Shown: positions 1-9,377 of the stretch, one piece after another
How the letters are laid out: every line of letters begins with the position of its first letter
How positions within the stretch are numbered: the first letter of the stretch is position 1
Assembly (NCBI RefSeq): GCF_014643515.1
Contig: NZ_BMJP01000001.1
Coordinates: forward strand, 1,612,001 to 1,676,000
DNA: 64,000 nucleotides
Direction: 5' to 3'
Origin: Sphingomonas prati
GTDB lineage: Bacteria; Pseudomonadota; Alphaproteobacteria; Sphingomonadales; Sphingomonadaceae
Made by a program: the position numbers and the translations under genes
Notes under the pieces: model-generated
Seen by the model: only the letters and a program-made list of their open reading frames with translations
Told to the model about the DNA's origin: nothing
The model's database searches: none

Positions 1-949
1 CATCGAGCAACGGCAACGCCACCAGCGCCCCGCTTCCCTCGCCCAACCGCATCCCCCAATCGAGCAGAGGTTCGAGCCCCAGCTGCGCCAGCGCCGCCCC
101 ATGCCCCGGCTCGGCCGATCGGTGCCCCGCGATCATCGCGTCCACCGTCCCCGGCGCCAGCCGCTCGGCGATCAGCGCCCCCGCCGTCGCGACATACCCA
201 TCGAGCAACAGCGTCGCCCCCCGCTCCGCCCCGCGCGCGAAGAACCCCGCCATCGCCACGATCTCATACCCCGCCACCGACGCGATCGCCGCCACCGGAT
301 CGGCCTCGCGCAAAGCCCGCGCCACCGCCGCCTCGACCACCCGCGTCTTCACCGCCAGCACCGCATCATCGGCCCCCGCCCCGCGCCCCACCGCGTCCGC
401 CACGCTCGCCCCGGCCAGCAGCATCGTGATCGCCGCGGCCGGCGTCGTGTTGCCGATCCCCATCTCCCCCGCGATCAGCAGCGCGGCCCCGTCGTCCACC
501 GCACGATCCGCCTCGTCAGCCCCGACCTCCCACGCCGCCGCGAACTGCGCCGCATCCATCGCCGGGCCGTCCGCCAGGTTCGCCGTCCCCTCCGCGATCC
601 GCGCGTCGCGGTAGAACGCCGGCGGATCCTCCGGCCGCGCCCCCATCACCCCGACATCGACCAGCCGAAGATCGCACCCATGCGCCGCCGCCAGCGCATT
701 GCTCGTCGCCCGCCCGGCCAGGATCGTGCCGACCATCATCCCCGTCACCGCCGACGGCCAGGCCGAAACCCCCGCCGCGACGCAGCCATGGTCGCCGGCG
801 AACAGCACGATCCGCCGCGGCCGCGTCCGCGGATCGATCCGCCCCTGCGTCCGCGCCAGCCGCACCGCGATCTCTTCCAGCCGCCCCAGGCTGCGCTTCG
901 GCTTGGCCAGCGCATCGATATGCGCCCACACATCCGCATCGTCGATCAT
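1..949 (-). CDS. cobT: nicotinate-nucleotide--dimethylbenzimidazole phosphoribosyltransferase, 3' end off window
   Basis: CobT activates the lower base of cobalamin by transferring ribose-5-phosphate from nicotinate mononucleotide to dimethylbenzimidazole. Reading the minus strand from the ATG at 949 gives MIDDADVWAHIDALAKPKRS and later the family signature [17 protein letters not shown], then GHRSAEPGHGAAL and LLDWGMRLGEGSGA. About 316 residues are inside the window; the family is usually about 340, so only a short C-terminus (including the expected catalytic Glu region) is lost at the left edge. The start overlaps the cobQ stop as ATGA, so translation is probably coupled. It is the last visible gene of the riboswitch-controlled B12 operon. 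Confidence 0.95.
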   Translation of the reverse strand, partial: MIDDADVWAHIDALAKPKRSLGRLEEIAVRLARTQGRIDPRTRPRRIVLFAGDHGCVAAGVSAWPSAVTGMMVGTILAGRATSNALAAAHGCDLRLVDVGVMGARPEDPPAFYRDARIAEGTANLADGPAMDAAQFAAAWEVGADEADRAVDDGAALLIAGEMGIGNTTPAAAITMLLAGASVADAVGRGAGADDAVLAVKTRVVEAAVARALREADPVAAIASVAGYEIVAMAGFFARGAERGATLLLDGYVATAGALIAERLAPGTVDAMIAGHRSAEPGHGAALAQLGLEPLLDWGMRLGEGSGALVALPLLD

Positions 950-2406
950 CGCGCGTCCTTCGCTATTCTCACGATCGCATCCACGTCGAGCACCCGTTCC
1001 AGCTCGACCGCGATCCCGTCGAGCGCCGCATCGATCGCCTCGCGCCGCTCCAGCCCGTCCGAGGCAGCACCCAGCTCCGCCAGCAACGCCGCGCGGGCCT
1101 CGGCCCGGTCGAACAGCCCATGGACATAACAGCCCGCGACCTGCCCGTCCCGCGCGCTCGTCCCGTCCGCCCGGCCGTCCGCGAACCGCAACAGCGCCGG
1201 CGCCCCCGCATCGACGGCTGTAACCCCGGCATGGATCTCATACCCCGCAAACCCCGCGCCGGACCCGACGAGACTCCCCGTCACCGGCCGCACCAGCTTG
1301 TCCGCGCCGATCACCGTCTCGATCGGCAACAGCCCCAGCCCCGGCACCGTCGCGGCAACCCCCTCGATCCCGTCCGGATCGGCCACCGTCCGCCCCAGCA
1401 TCTGATACCCGCCGCAAATTCCCAGCACCCGCCCGCCGCGCCGGACATGCGCCGCGATGTCCACATCCCAGCCCTGCGCGCGCAGGAACCCCAGATCGGC
1501 GACCGTCGCCTTCGTCCCCGGCAACACCACCAGCGCGGCATCGCCCGGGATCGGCCGCCCCGGCGGGATCATCGCGAGCCGAACGCCCGGCTCGTGCGCC
1601 AGCGCATCGAAATCGTCGAAGTTCGCGATCCGCGACAGCATCGGCACCGCGATCAGCGGCCCGTCGCCCACCCCGTCGCCCCTTCCCAATGCCACCGCAT
1701 CCTCCGCCGGCAACCGCGACGCGTCCGCCAGCCACGGCACCACCCCGATACTCGCCCAGCCGGTCCGCTCCACGATCGCGCGCACCCCGTCGTCGAACAG
1801 CGTGGGGTCGCCGCGAAACTTGTTCACGATGAACCCGCGGATCATCGCCGCATCGGCCGGGTCGATCACCGCCTGCGTGCCGACCAGCGCCGCGATCACC
1901 CCGCCGCGATCGATATCGCCGACCAGCACCACCGGCACGCCCGCCGCACGCGCAAAGCCCATATTGGCGATGTCGCTTGCCCGCAAATTGATCTCCGCCG
2001 GCGATCCCGCCCCTTCGACCACGACGATATCGGCCTCCGCCGCCAACCGGTGATACGCGCCCAGCACCTCGCCCAGCAGGTCCGGTTTCCGCCGCCAGAA
2101 TTCCCCCGCCGCGATCGTGCCGCGCGGTTTGCCCGCCACCACCAGCTGCGACGTCCGGTCGCTCTGCGGCTTCAGCAGCACCGGGTTCATGTCGACGCTC
2201 GGGGCCACCCGCGCGGCGATCGCCTGCAACGCCTGCGCCCGGCCGATCTCGCCGCCGTCCGCGGTCACCGCGGCATTGTTCGACATGTTCTGCGGCTTGA
2301 ACGGCCGCACACTCAGCCCGCGATTGGACAGCGCGCGGCACAGCCCGGCGACCAGCACCGACTTGCCGACGTCCGACCCCGTCCCCTGCAACATCACAGC
2401 GCCCAT
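946..2406 (-). CDS. cobQ: cobyric acid synthase (glutamine-hydrolysing)
   Basis: CobQ amidates adenosylcobyrinic diamide at four side chains, using glutamine and ATP, in the cytoplasm. The 486-residue product has an N-terminal dethiobiotin-synthetase-like P-loop domain (GTGSDVGKS, residues 8-16; RPFKPQNMSNNAA follows) and a C-terminal class I glutamine amidotransferase domain with the nucleophile motif GICGGYQMLG and the histidine of GCYVHGLFD. I chose the ATG at 2406 (MGAVMLQGTGSDVGKS), which overlaps the end of cobD by 13 bases. A GTG-type extension to 2442 adds non-homologous residues, and an ATG at 2394 (TGATG with the cobD stop) is the alternative. Confidence 0.95.
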   Translation of the reverse strand: MGAVMLQGTGSDVGKSVLVAGLCRALSNRGLSVRPFKPQNMSNNAAVTADGGEIGRAQALQAIAARVAPSVDMNPVLLKPQSDRTSQLVVAGKPRGTIAAGEFWRRKPDLLGEVLGAYHRLAAEADIVVVEGAGSPAEINLRASDIANMGFARAAGVPVVLVGDIDRGGVIAALVGTQAVIDPADAAMIRGFIVNKFRGDPTLFDDGVRAIVERTGWASIGVVPWLADASRLPAEDAVALGRGDGVGDGPLIAVPMLSRIANFDDFDALAHEPGVRLAMIPPGRPIPGDAALVVLPGTKATVADLGFLRAQGWDVDIAAHVRRGGRVLGICGGYQMLGRTVADPDGIEGVAATVPGLGLLPIETVIGADKLVRPVTGSLVGSGAGFAGYEIHAGVTAVDAGAPALLRFADGRADGTSARDGQVAGCYVHGLFDRAEARAALLAELGAASDGLERREAIDAALDGIAVELERVLDVDAIVRIAKDAR

Positions 2407-3302
2407 GCACAGGCTCCCACCACGATCCACAACAACAGGCACGCGACCCGATACACACTCAAGGCCCGCGCCAGATCCGCCGCCCCCGGCAAAGCCCCGT
2501 CGCCCAGCACCGCCCGCGCCGCCGGCACCCCGTCATAGCGCACCGCCCCGCCTAGCCGGCGCCTGATCGCCCCCGCCATCGCCGCCTCCGGCCACCCCCC
2601 GTTGGGCGACGCATGCTGCGCAGCATCGCGCAGCATCGTCCGCCATCCGCCCCGCCCGGCGAGGCAGATCAGCGCCCCCGCAATCCGCGCCGGCACCCAG
2701 TTCACCCCATCGTCCGCCCGCGCCGATGCCCAGCCGAACCAGACGAACTGCGGCGTCCGGTGCCCCACCACCGAGTCCGCGGTATTGATCGCCTTCGCCG
2801 CAAACAGCCCGGGCAATCCGCCGACCAGCAACCAGAAGGCCGGCGCCACCACCCCGTCGCAGAAACTCTCCGCCAGGCTCTCGATCGCCGCCGTCGCAAC
2901 ACCGTGCTCGTCCAGTGCATCGGTATCGCGCCCGACGATCATCGCCACCGCCCCGCGCGCCGCCGGCAGATCGCCCGCCGCCAGCGGTACCAGCACCGCA
3001 CGGACATGATCGTGCAGGCTCCGCTGCGCCAGCCCGGTCGTCCCGGCGGCCACCACCAGCACCCAGCCCCAGCCATACCCCAGCCGCTCGATCGCCACCC
3101 CGATCGCCACCGCCACCCCGATCAGCAGCAGCAGCAGCGCCACGCCACCAACCCGCTGCCGCACGGCACCGCCACGGTTCCAGCGCCGCTCCACCGCCGC
3201 GATCAGTGCGCCGACCGCCATCACCGGATGCGGCCAGCGCCGCGGATAGCCCACCGCCGCCTCGACGATCAGCACGGCCAGCAGCAGTGCCGCATGGTTC
3301 AC
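2394..3302 (-). CDS. cobD: adenosylcobinamide-phosphate synthase CobD/CbiB
   Basis: This integral membrane enzyme attaches aminopropanol (or its phosphate) to adenosylcobyric acid. The 302-residue protein is strongly hydrophobic and opens with MNHAALLLAVLIVEAAVGYP followed by the family motif HPVMAVGALI. Further recognisable parts are GRDTDALDEHGVATAAIESLAE and the hydrophilic SPNGGWPEAAMAGA segment. The start is GTG, overlapping the btuD stop as GTGA. It sits between the B12 importer genes and cobQ. In alphaproteobacterial naming this is CobD; the aminotransferase-like decarboxylase of the pathway is the separate gene at 6451-7434. Confidence 0.94.
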   Translation of the reverse strand: MNHAALLLAVLIVEAAVGYPRRWPHPVMAVGALIAAVERRWNRGGAVRQRVGGVALLLLLIGVAVAIGVAIERLGYGWGWVLVVAAGTTGLAQRSLHDHVRAVLVPLAAGDLPAARGAVAMIVGRDTDALDEHGVATAAIESLAESFCDGVVAPAFWLLVGGLPGLFAAKAINTADSVVGHRTPQFVWFGWASARADDGVNWVPARIAGALICLAGRGGWRTMLRDAAQHASPNGGWPEAAMAGAIRRRLGGAVRYDGVPAARAVLGDGALPGAADLARALSVYRVACLLLWIVVGACAWAL

Positions 3303-4069
3303 CGCCCGATCGGCAGGATGAACCGCTGCCCCGCCGGCGTGACGCCGATCTCCACCGCGACACCGTAGGTCTCGGCGATCAGAGGCGCGGTCAGCACGTC
3401 GTCCGCCGGCCCCGCCGCCACCACCCGCCCGCCGCGCATCAGCACCGCATCGTCCGCGATCCGCGCCGCCAGGTGCAGGTCATGCAGCACCAGCACCACG
3501 CCGCCACCAGCGGCCGCCACGCTCCGCAACCGGTCGAGCACGTCGATCTGGTGCGCGGGGTCCAGGCTCGCCAACGGCTCGTCCGCCAGCAGCCAGTCCG
3601 GCTCACCCGCCAGCACGCGCGCCAGCAACGCCCGCCCGCGCTCGCCGCCCGACAGCCGCTCGACACCCCGGCCCGCAAGCGCGGTCATGTCGGTCGCCGC
3701 CAGCGCACGCGCCACCGCCGCGTCGTCCGCCGCGGTCGCCCCCCACCGCCCGCGATGCGGCAACCGGCCGAGCGCCACCAACGTCGCCACGTCGATATCC
3801 CAATGCACGTCCGCCGCCTGCGGCAACAAGCCGATCGCCCGCGCCCGCGCACGCCGCTCGATCGCCTGCACATCGACCCCGTCGAGCGACGCCGCGCCCT
3901 GGTCCGGCACGCGCAGCGCGGCCAGACAGCTCAGCAGCGTGCTCTTCCCCGCCCCGTTCGGCCCGAGCAACGCCGTCACCCGCCCGCGCCGGAACGCGTA
4001 ACTGACATCGTCCAGCACGCGATTGCCGCCCAGCGTCAGTCCGATCCGGTCGGCCGCCAGCACGCTCAT
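3299..4069 (-). CDS. btuD: vitamin B12 ABC transporter ATP-binding protein
   Basis: This is the ATPase of the BtuCD-F importer that moves corrinoids across the inner membrane. The 256-residue product carries Walker A GPNGAGKST (residues 36-44), the Q-loop region GLLPQAADVHWDIDV, the ABC signature LSGGERGRA, Walker B WLLADEPLASLD and the H-loop VLHDLHLAA. The reading frame stays open far upstream to 4528, but that part is antisense to btuC, and the ATG at 4069 gives the expected N-terminus MSVLAADRIGLTLGG. It overlaps btuC by four bases (ATGA). Context with btuC, btuF and cob genes makes cobalamin a far more likely substrate than iron-siderophore. Confidence 0.93.
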   Translation of the reverse strand: MSVLAADRIGLTLGGNRVLDDVSYAFRRGRVTALLGPNGAGKSTLLSCLAALRVPDQGAASLDGVDVQAIERRARARAIGLLPQAADVHWDIDVATLVALGRLPHRGRWGATAADDAAVARALAATDMTALAGRGVERLSGGERGRALLARVLAGEPDWLLADEPLASLDPAHQIDVLDRLRSVAAAGGGVVLVLHDLHLAARIADDAVLMRGGRVVAAGPADDVLTAPLIAETYGVAVEIGVTPAGQRFILPIGR

Positions 4070-5028
4070 GCCAGCCGCCGCCGCATGCGGATCAGCAGAT
4101 ACAGGAAGAACGGCCCGCCCAGCATCGACATCGCGATCCCCAGCCGCAGCTCGCTGACCGTCGGCGCCAGCCGCACCAGGCTGTCCGCCAGCGTCAGCAG
4201 CAGCGCGCCCCCCAGCGCCGACGGCAGCAGCACCGCCGACGGCCGGTTGCCCGCGAACGGCCGCACCATATGCGGCACGATCAGCCCGACGAACCCGATC
4301 ACGCCCGCCGACGCCACCGCCGCCCCGACGGTCAGCGCGATCCCCGCGATCACCACCCATTGCAGCCGCCCCGGATCGACCCCCATCGACCGCGCCGCCT
4401 GCTCGCCCAGCGTCAGCGCGTCCAGCGACCGTGCCGTCGTCGCCAGCAACCCGGCCCCGATCACGATGATCGGCAACGCGACTTTCACATCGTCCCAGCT
4501 GCGATCGGTCAGCGCGCCGAGCAGCCACGTCACGATCTGCGACGACACGAACGGCGTCGGCGCAAGGCTGATCGCCAGCGCGGTCAGCGATCCGGCGATG
4601 CTCGTCAGGATCATCCCCGCCAGCGTGAACAGGATCAGGCTACCCGACCGCCCGGCGATCAGCGCGAGCAGCGCCATCGTCCCCGCCGCCCCGACCAGTG
4701 CGAAGGTCGGCAACAACCAGATCTGCGCCGCATAACCGAAATACAGCGACACCACCGCGCCCAGCGCGGCGCCCGACGACACGCCGAACAGCCCCGGATC
4801 GGCCAGCGGATTGCGCAGATACCCCTGCATCACCGCCCCCGACAGGCCGAGCGCCGCGCCCACCAGCAACGCCATCACGGTCCGCGGCAAACGCAGTTCG
4901 ACGATGATGATCGACCGCGGATCGACGGCGGTCCAGGCGTCCAGCGGCACCCACACCTTCCCCGACGCCACCGACAAACAGACGGCCAGCAGCACCCCGA
5001 CCAGCAGCGCGAGGTTCAGCCGCGTCAC
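4066..5028 (-). CDS. btuC: vitamin B12 ABC transporter permease
   Basis: This FecCD-family permease forms the membrane channel of the B12 importer. The 320 residues are almost wholly membrane-spanning, with the conserved stretch ELRLPRTVMALLVGAALGLS, then GAVMQGYLRNPLADPGLFGVSSGA and, near the C-terminus, GVIGFVGLIVPHMVRP, all hallmarks of the family. Length matches the usual 320-340. Translation starts at a GTG that overlaps the btuF stop (GTGA). Family membership is certain. Substrate is inferred from the neighbouring cob genes and the operon's riboswitch. Confidence 0.94.
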   Translation of the reverse strand: MTRLNLALLVGVLLAVCLSVASGKVWVPLDAWTAVDPRSIIIVELRLPRTVMALLVGAALGLSGAVMQGYLRNPLADPGLFGVSSGAALGAVVSLYFGYAAQIWLLPTFALVGAAGTMALLALIAGRSGSLILFTLAGMILTSIAGSLTALAISLAPTPFVSSQIVTWLLGALTDRSWDDVKVALPIIVIGAGLLATTARSLDALTLGEQAARSMGVDPGRLQWVVIAGIALTVGAAVASAGVIGFVGLIVPHMVRPFAGNRPSAVLLPSALGGALLLTLADSLVRLAPTVSELRLGIAMSMLGGPFFLYLLIRMRRRLA

Positions 5029-5846
5029 GCGCCCATCTCCCGCCGCACCTGCCGCAACCGCGCCATCGCCGCGATGATCGTCGGCCCGCCGCAGTTCATC
5101 AGCCGCACCGGATAGGGCGCAACGCGGATCCGCTGCGCCAGCCGCTTGATCGCCGGATGCCCCGCCAGCCGGTCCTCACCCACCTCCGCCGCGCCGACCG
5201 ACAGCAGCACGCGCGGCGGTGCGGCGACCAGATATTCCAGCGGCAGCACGTCCCATTTCTTCAGCCCGTAGACCGCGCTCATGTTGCGGAACCCGGCGCG
5301 GCCGAGCAGTTCGTCCGACAACGTCCCCCTCCCCGGCACCAGCCCGCCCGATTGCCAGATCAGCGCCGGCACCCGCGCGCCGCCCGTCTGCCGGGCCGCC
5401 GTCGCGATCCGCGCCGCCAGCACCGCGCCGCGATCCGGATGCCCGGTGATCCGCCCGATCTCGCGCACCTGCGCCACGCTTTCCGCCACCGAATCCGGCA
5501 CCGGAAACTGCACCAGCGCGATCCGCATCCGCTTCAGCGCGGCGATCGTCGCGGGCGCGACATGCGGCCCGGTGATGACCATGTCGGGCGCCAGCGCCAC
5601 CACTTCCTCCGCCGTCCCCGACGTCGCACGGAACGCGTTCGCCTGTGCCAGCGGGATCGACGTCGCGCGCGGGTCCCGCGAATAATGGCTGATCCCGGCA
5701 ATCTGCCCGCGATCCGCGACCTGCATCAGCACCGCATCGACGCACGGATTGATCGACACGATCCTGGGTTCGCGCGCCGGCGCGGCCGACACCAGCGACA
5801 GCGAAGCGACCGTCAGCCCAAGCCCGCAGACCCGGCGAGCGATCAA
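5025..5846 (-). CDS. btuF: periplasmic cobalamin-binding protein
   Basis: BtuF captures corrinoid in the periplasm and hands it to BtuCD. The product has a signal peptide (IARRVCGLGLTVASLSLVSAAPA) and then REPRIVSINPCVDAVLMQVADR, the typical start of class III helical-backbone binding proteins. GTAEEVVALAPDMVITG and LPLEYLVAAPPRVLL are also typical. No ATG or GTG lies at a sensible place. The best start is TTG at 5846, which overlaps the cobO stop as TTGA and gives 273 residues. The longer open frame to 6236 is antisense-type read-through inside cobO and is rejected. Confidence 0.9.
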   Translation of the reverse strand: MIARRVCGLGLTVASLSLVSAAPAREPRIVSINPCVDAVLMQVADRGQIAGISHYSRDPRATSIPLAQANAFRATSGTAEEVVALAPDMVITGPHVAPATIAALKRMRIALVQFPVPDSVAESVAQVREIGRITGHPDRGAVLAARIATAARQTGGARVPALIWQSGGLVPGRGTLSDELLGRAGFRNMSAVYGLKKWDVLPLEYLVAAPPRVLLSVGAAEVGEDRLAGHPAIKRLAQRIRVAPYPVRLMNCGGPTIIAAMARLRQVRREMGA

Positions 5847-6454
5847 TATTCGACCCCCCGCTGCGCCTTGAACCCGGCCTTGTACGGATGCTTCACCTCG
5901 GTGAAATCGGTCACCAGGTCGGCGATCTCCAGCAGCTCCGGCTTCGCGCCGCGCCCGGTGATGCAGATATGCTTGGTCAGCGGCCGATCGCGCAGGAAGG
6001 CCACGATCTCCGCGATCGGCAACGTATCGTCGCGCAGCACGATGTTCAGCTCGTCCAAGATGACGAAATCGATCTCCGGGTCGAGGATCATCGCCTTCGA
6101 CCGTTCCCACGCCGCGCGCGCCGCCTCGATATCCAGCGCACGGTCCTGCGTGTCCCAGGTGAAGCCTTCGCCCATCACCTCGAACGTCGCCAGATCGGGA
6201 TGCGCCTCGAAGAAGTTGCGCTCGCCCGTCTCCCACTTGCCCTTCACATATTGCAGGATCGCGACCTTCAGCCCCCAGCCGATGCTGCGGATCGCCATCC
6301 CGAACGCGGACGACGACTTGCCCTTGCCGTTCCCCGTGTGGACGATCAGCAGCCCGCGCTCCAGCGTGCGCCGCGCCTGCATCTTGGCGCGTGCCTCGGA
6401 CAGCCGCACCATCCGCGCATTGTGGTGGGCGAAATCTTCGGTCGTATCGGTCAT
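5843..6454 (-). CDS. cobO: cob(I)yrinic acid a,c-diamide adenosyltransferase
   Basis: CobO (BtuR/CobA family) adds the 5'-deoxyadenosyl group from ATP to the cobalt of reduced corrinoid. The 203-residue protein contains the P-loop HTGNGKGKSSSAFG (residues 39-52), then GWGLKVAILQYVKGKWETGE, the DFVILDELNIVLR motif and the C-terminal VTDFTEVKHPYKAGFKAQRGVEY. The ATG at 6454 (MTDTTEDFAHHNARM) overlaps the cobC stop as ATGA. A possible extension to 6607 lies wholly within cobC and looks unrelated. Confidence 0.96.
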   Translation of the reverse strand: MTDTTEDFAHHNARMVRLSEARAKMQARRTLERGLLIVHTGNGKGKSSSAFGMAIRSIGWGLKVAILQYVKGKWETGERNFFEAHPDLATFEVMGEGFTWDTQDRALDIEAARAAWERSKAMILDPEIDFVILDELNIVLRDDTLPIAEIVAFLRDRPLTKHICITGRGAKPELLEIADLVTDFTEVKHPYKAGFKAQRGVEY

Positions 6455-7434
6455 GTTCTGAACTCGGCTAGAGCGGCGGCAAGGCGGGTCTGTTCGACGG
6501 TGCCGCGCGGCAGGCCGATGCGCAAGCGATCCGGCCGCCCCGCGAACGGCCGCGTCAAAATGGCATGGCGCGCGAACACCGCGAACAGCTCGATCGCGCG
6601 CTCGCACCCAACCAGCCGGAACAGCGGCGCCCGCCCCACGACCGCCAAGCCCGCGCCGTCGAGCACCGCATCGAGTTGCGCGCCCGCCTCAGCGATCCGC
6701 CCCGCCTGCGCCGCGCGCCAATCGCCATCCCCATAAGCCGCCGTCCCGATCGCCACCGCCGGCGACGACACCGGCCAGTCGCCCAGCATCGCCCGCAACC
6801 GCCCGGCCAGCCCAGGCCCCGTCACCACGAACCCCAGCCGCAGCCCCGGCAAGCCGTAAAACTTCCCAAACGACCGCAGCACGATCAGCCCGTCCGAAGC
6901 CTCCCCGCACAACCCCACCGCCGGATCGGCATAGGCCTCGTCTACCACCACCATCATCCGCGCCGCCAGCCCGCGCAGCACCGCCGGATCGGCCACCCGC
7001 CCATCCGGGTTCGCCGGGCTCGCCAATACGAACAGGTCGTGATCCGCGACCTCGCCGACATCCGCGACCGCCACCGCATCCGGCCAAGCCGCCCGGTGCC
7101 CGGCATAACCCGGCGCCAGCACCGCCGCCCGCCGTGCCCCCAGCAACGGCGCCAGAACGCGCATCGCCAGATCGGTCCCCGGCACCGCCACGACACCCGC
7201 CGGGTCCGCCCCGAACGCCGCCGCGGCACACGCCTCCAGCGCCGCGATCGCCCCCGGCTCCGGCAATCGCTCCAGCCCGAGCGACAGGCCGTCCACCGGC
7301 CAGCTCCACGGCGCGATCCCGGTCGACAGGTCGATCCAGTCCGCCCCCCCGAACGCCGCACGCGCCGCGTCCACCCGGCCGCCATGGCCGCAGAAGGTGT
7401 CGAGGATGCCCGCGTCGATCCCAGAGTCGACCAT
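6451..7434 (-). CDS. cobC: threonine-phosphate decarboxylase-like aminotransferase CobC
   Basis: This is a PLP enzyme of the histidinol-phosphate aminotransferase fold. In B12 synthesis it makes (R)-1-amino-2-propanol O-phosphate from threonine phosphate for the CobD step. The 327-residue product has DLSTGIAPWSWP near residue 35, the PLP-binding VVVDEAYADP, and the Schiff-base lysine in RSFGKFYGLPGLRLGF (K191). It starts at ATG 7434, two bases after the btuB stop, and its own stop overlaps cobO. At 327 residues it is a little short for the family but no core motif is missing. Confidence 0.9.
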   Translation of the reverse strand: MVDSGIDAGILDTFCGHGGRVDAARAAFGGADWIDLSTGIAPWSWPVDGLSLGLERLPEPGAIAALEACAAAAFGADPAGVVAVPGTDLAMRVLAPLLGARRAAVLAPGYAGHRAAWPDAVAVADVGEVADHDLFVLASPANPDGRVADPAVLRGLAARMMVVVDEAYADPAVGLCGEASDGLIVLRSFGKFYGLPGLRLGFVVTGPGLAGRLRAMLGDWPVSSPAVAIGTAAYGDGDWRAAQAGRIAEAGAQLDAVLDGAGLAVVGRAPLFRLVGCERAIELFAVFARHAILTRPFAGRPDRLRIGLPRGTVEQTRLAAALAEFRT

Positions 7435-7436
7435 CG

Positions 7437-9377
7437 TCAGTAGGTCAGCCGGACCCCGCCGAACGCCCCGCGCCCCGGCTGCCCATATTGATAGATCGTC
7501 TGGTACCGCGCGTTGAACGCATTCTCGATCCGACCATACACCTCGACATGCTCCCCCACCGGGAACGACGCGCGCACGTCGGCCACGACATAACCGTCCA
7601 GTCGGCGCGCGTTCGACGCATTGTCGAAACTGTCGCCGATCGCGGTGATCGTGGCGCCGGTCGTCAGCCCGAACGGCCAGCGATAATCCGCATTCACCGT
7701 CACGCTGTCGCCCGGCCGCCGCGGCAGGTCGCGCCCGAAATTGCTGGTCCCCTCCGACCGGTTGACCGCATCGAGATAGGTGTAGCTCGCACTCACCGTA
7801 AACGCCTCGACCGGCCGCAGCAGCAGCGAAAATTCGACCCCCTGCGCGCGCGTCTTGGCGATATTGTCGTACGTCCCGTCCGCCCGGCCGGTACAAATCC
7901 CGGTCAGCGGCGAATCGCAAGAAACGAACGTGATCAGGTCGCGCGACGTCCGCCGGAAATAGGTGGCACTCGCCTCCACCTTGCCGCCTAGCGCGCGCTG
8001 CGTGACGCCCGCATCCCAGCCGCGCGACCGCTCCGGGTCCAGCGCCGTGTTCCCATACTCGCTCTGCAGCTGGTACAGCGTCGGCGCCTTGAACCCTTCG
8101 GAATAGCTCGCCCGGAACGCCGTCGCCCCGTCGTTGGGCGAATAGACTCCGCTCCCCGAGAACGTCGTCGCCCCACCGAACACGTTGTGATCGTCGTGCC
8201 GCACGCCGCCCGTTGCGGTCAGCCCGGCGATCGGCGTCACCGCCAGCTGCCCGTACACGCTGAAGATCCGCGCCCGCCCGCGCCCGACCGGCCCGCCATA
8301 GCTCGACGTCGAAAACCGCGAGACCTCGCGCTCCGCCCCGAACGTCGCGAACACCGCGGACGTCAGGTCGGCCACCCCCTGATATTCTAGCCGCTCGTTG
8401 CGCCCCTTGGCGGCGAACGTCTCGGTCGGCACCCCGTCCGGGTCGAAGTTACGCCGGTTCGTCTGGGTCCGCGCATAGCCGAACCGGTTGCGCAGCTTCC
8501 CCTCGAACAGCGCGGCGTTCAGCCCGGCATAACCCAGCCACTGCTCGCTCTTCCCATATTCGCGCGTGTCGCCGAAACTGAACGCGGGCGCGGGAAACCC
8601 GTCGATGTCGGTCCGCCCGTTCATGTAGAACCCGCGCAGATCGACCGACACGTTCGGCGCCAGCGCGATCCCGAGACTCCCGTTCGCGGCATAGTTCCGG
8701 AACCCGTCGCGCTCCGTGCCCGGCGCATAGGTCGAGACGCCGTCCGTCGTGTAATATCCGCCACCCAGGCTCGCCGACACAGGCCCGCTCTTGCCGGAGA
8801 TGTTGGCGAACACCTGACCCGTATCGTGCCAGCCGCCCTCCGCCCGCGCGTTCACCGCCAGCGTCTCGGTCGGCTGACGCGTGATCAGGTTGACCACGCC
8901 GCCGATCGCCTGGCTGCCCCACAGCACCGACTGCGCCCCGCGCAAAACCTCGATCCGCGTGATGTTGCCGATCAGCAGGTTGCCGAAATTGAACCCCCCG
9001 CCCGGCGACGACGGATCGTTCAGCTTGATCCCGTCGATCAGCGCCACGGTCTGGTCGCTGTCCGCCCCGCGGATGTTCACCGACGTCGTGGTGCCCGGCC
9101 CGCCGTTGCGCGTCACGACCACCCCCGGCGTCTGGCGCAGCAGGTCGGACACGACCGACGCCTGCCGATGCGTGATGGTCTCGCTGTCGAGCACCGTCAC
9201 CGCCTGGCCCACCGTCGCGATCGGCCGCGCCTCGCGGTTGGCGGTCACAACGATGTCGCGCCCGGCCTCCGCCGCCTGGGTCAGCCCGGCGGTCGATTGC
9301 GCACTCTGGTCGAACGCGAACGCAGGTGCAGCCGCCGCAACGCACGGCAGCAGGATCAGATAGGAATAAGGCTTCAC
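7437..9377 (-). CDS. btuB: TonB-dependent vitamin B12 receptor
   Basis: This outer-membrane receptor imports cobalamin with energy from TonB-ExbBD. The 646 residues begin with a signal peptide (KPYSYLILLPCVAAAAPAFA). A TonB box (GRDIVVTANRE) comes next, then the plug domain (LLRQTPGVVVTRNGGPG, DQTVALIDGIKLNDP, ITRIEVLRGAQSVLWGSQAI) and a beta-barrel ending in VRLTY with the terminal aromatic residue expected of porin-type barrels. The start is GTG at 9377 with the purine run GGGGGA seven bases upstream. It is the first gene after the cobalamin riboswitch, which fixes the substrate assignment. Confidence 0.94.
   Translation of the reverse strand: MKPYSYLILLPCVAAAAPAFAFDQSAQSTAGLTQAAEAGRDIVVTANREARPIATVGQAVTVLDSETITHRQASVVSDLLRQTPGVVVTRNGGPGTTTSVNIRGADSDQTVALIDGIKLNDPSSPGGGFNFGNLLIGNITRIEVLRGAQSVLWGSQAIGGVVNLITRQPTETLAVNARAEGGWHDTGQVFANISGKSGPVSASLGGGYYTTDGVSTYAPGTERDGFRNYAANGSLGIALAPNVSVDLRGFYMNGRTDIDGFPAPAFSFGDTREYGKSEQWLGYAGLNAALFEGKLRNRFGYARTQTNRRNFDPDGVPTETFAAKGRNERLEYQGVADLTSAVFATFGAEREVSRFSTSSYGGPVGRGRARIFSVYGQLAVTPIAGLTATGGVRHDDHNVFGGATTFSGSGVYSPNDGATAFRASYSEGFKAPTLYQLQSEYGNTALDPERSRGWDAGVTQRALGGKVEASATYFRRTSRDLITFVSCDSPLTGICTGRADGTYDNIAKTRAQGVEFSLLLRPVEAFTVSASYTYLDAVNRSEGTSNFGRDLPRRPGDSVTVNADYRWPFGLTTGATITAIGDSFDNASNARRLDGYVVADVRASFPVGEHVEVYGRIENAFNARYQTIYQYGQPGRGAFGGVRLTY

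Noticed and set aside
1120-2538. Long open frame on the plus strand opposite cobQ
   Set aside because: Arg/Pro/His-rich product typical of antisense frames in GC-rich genes. cobQ on the other strand has full motifs.
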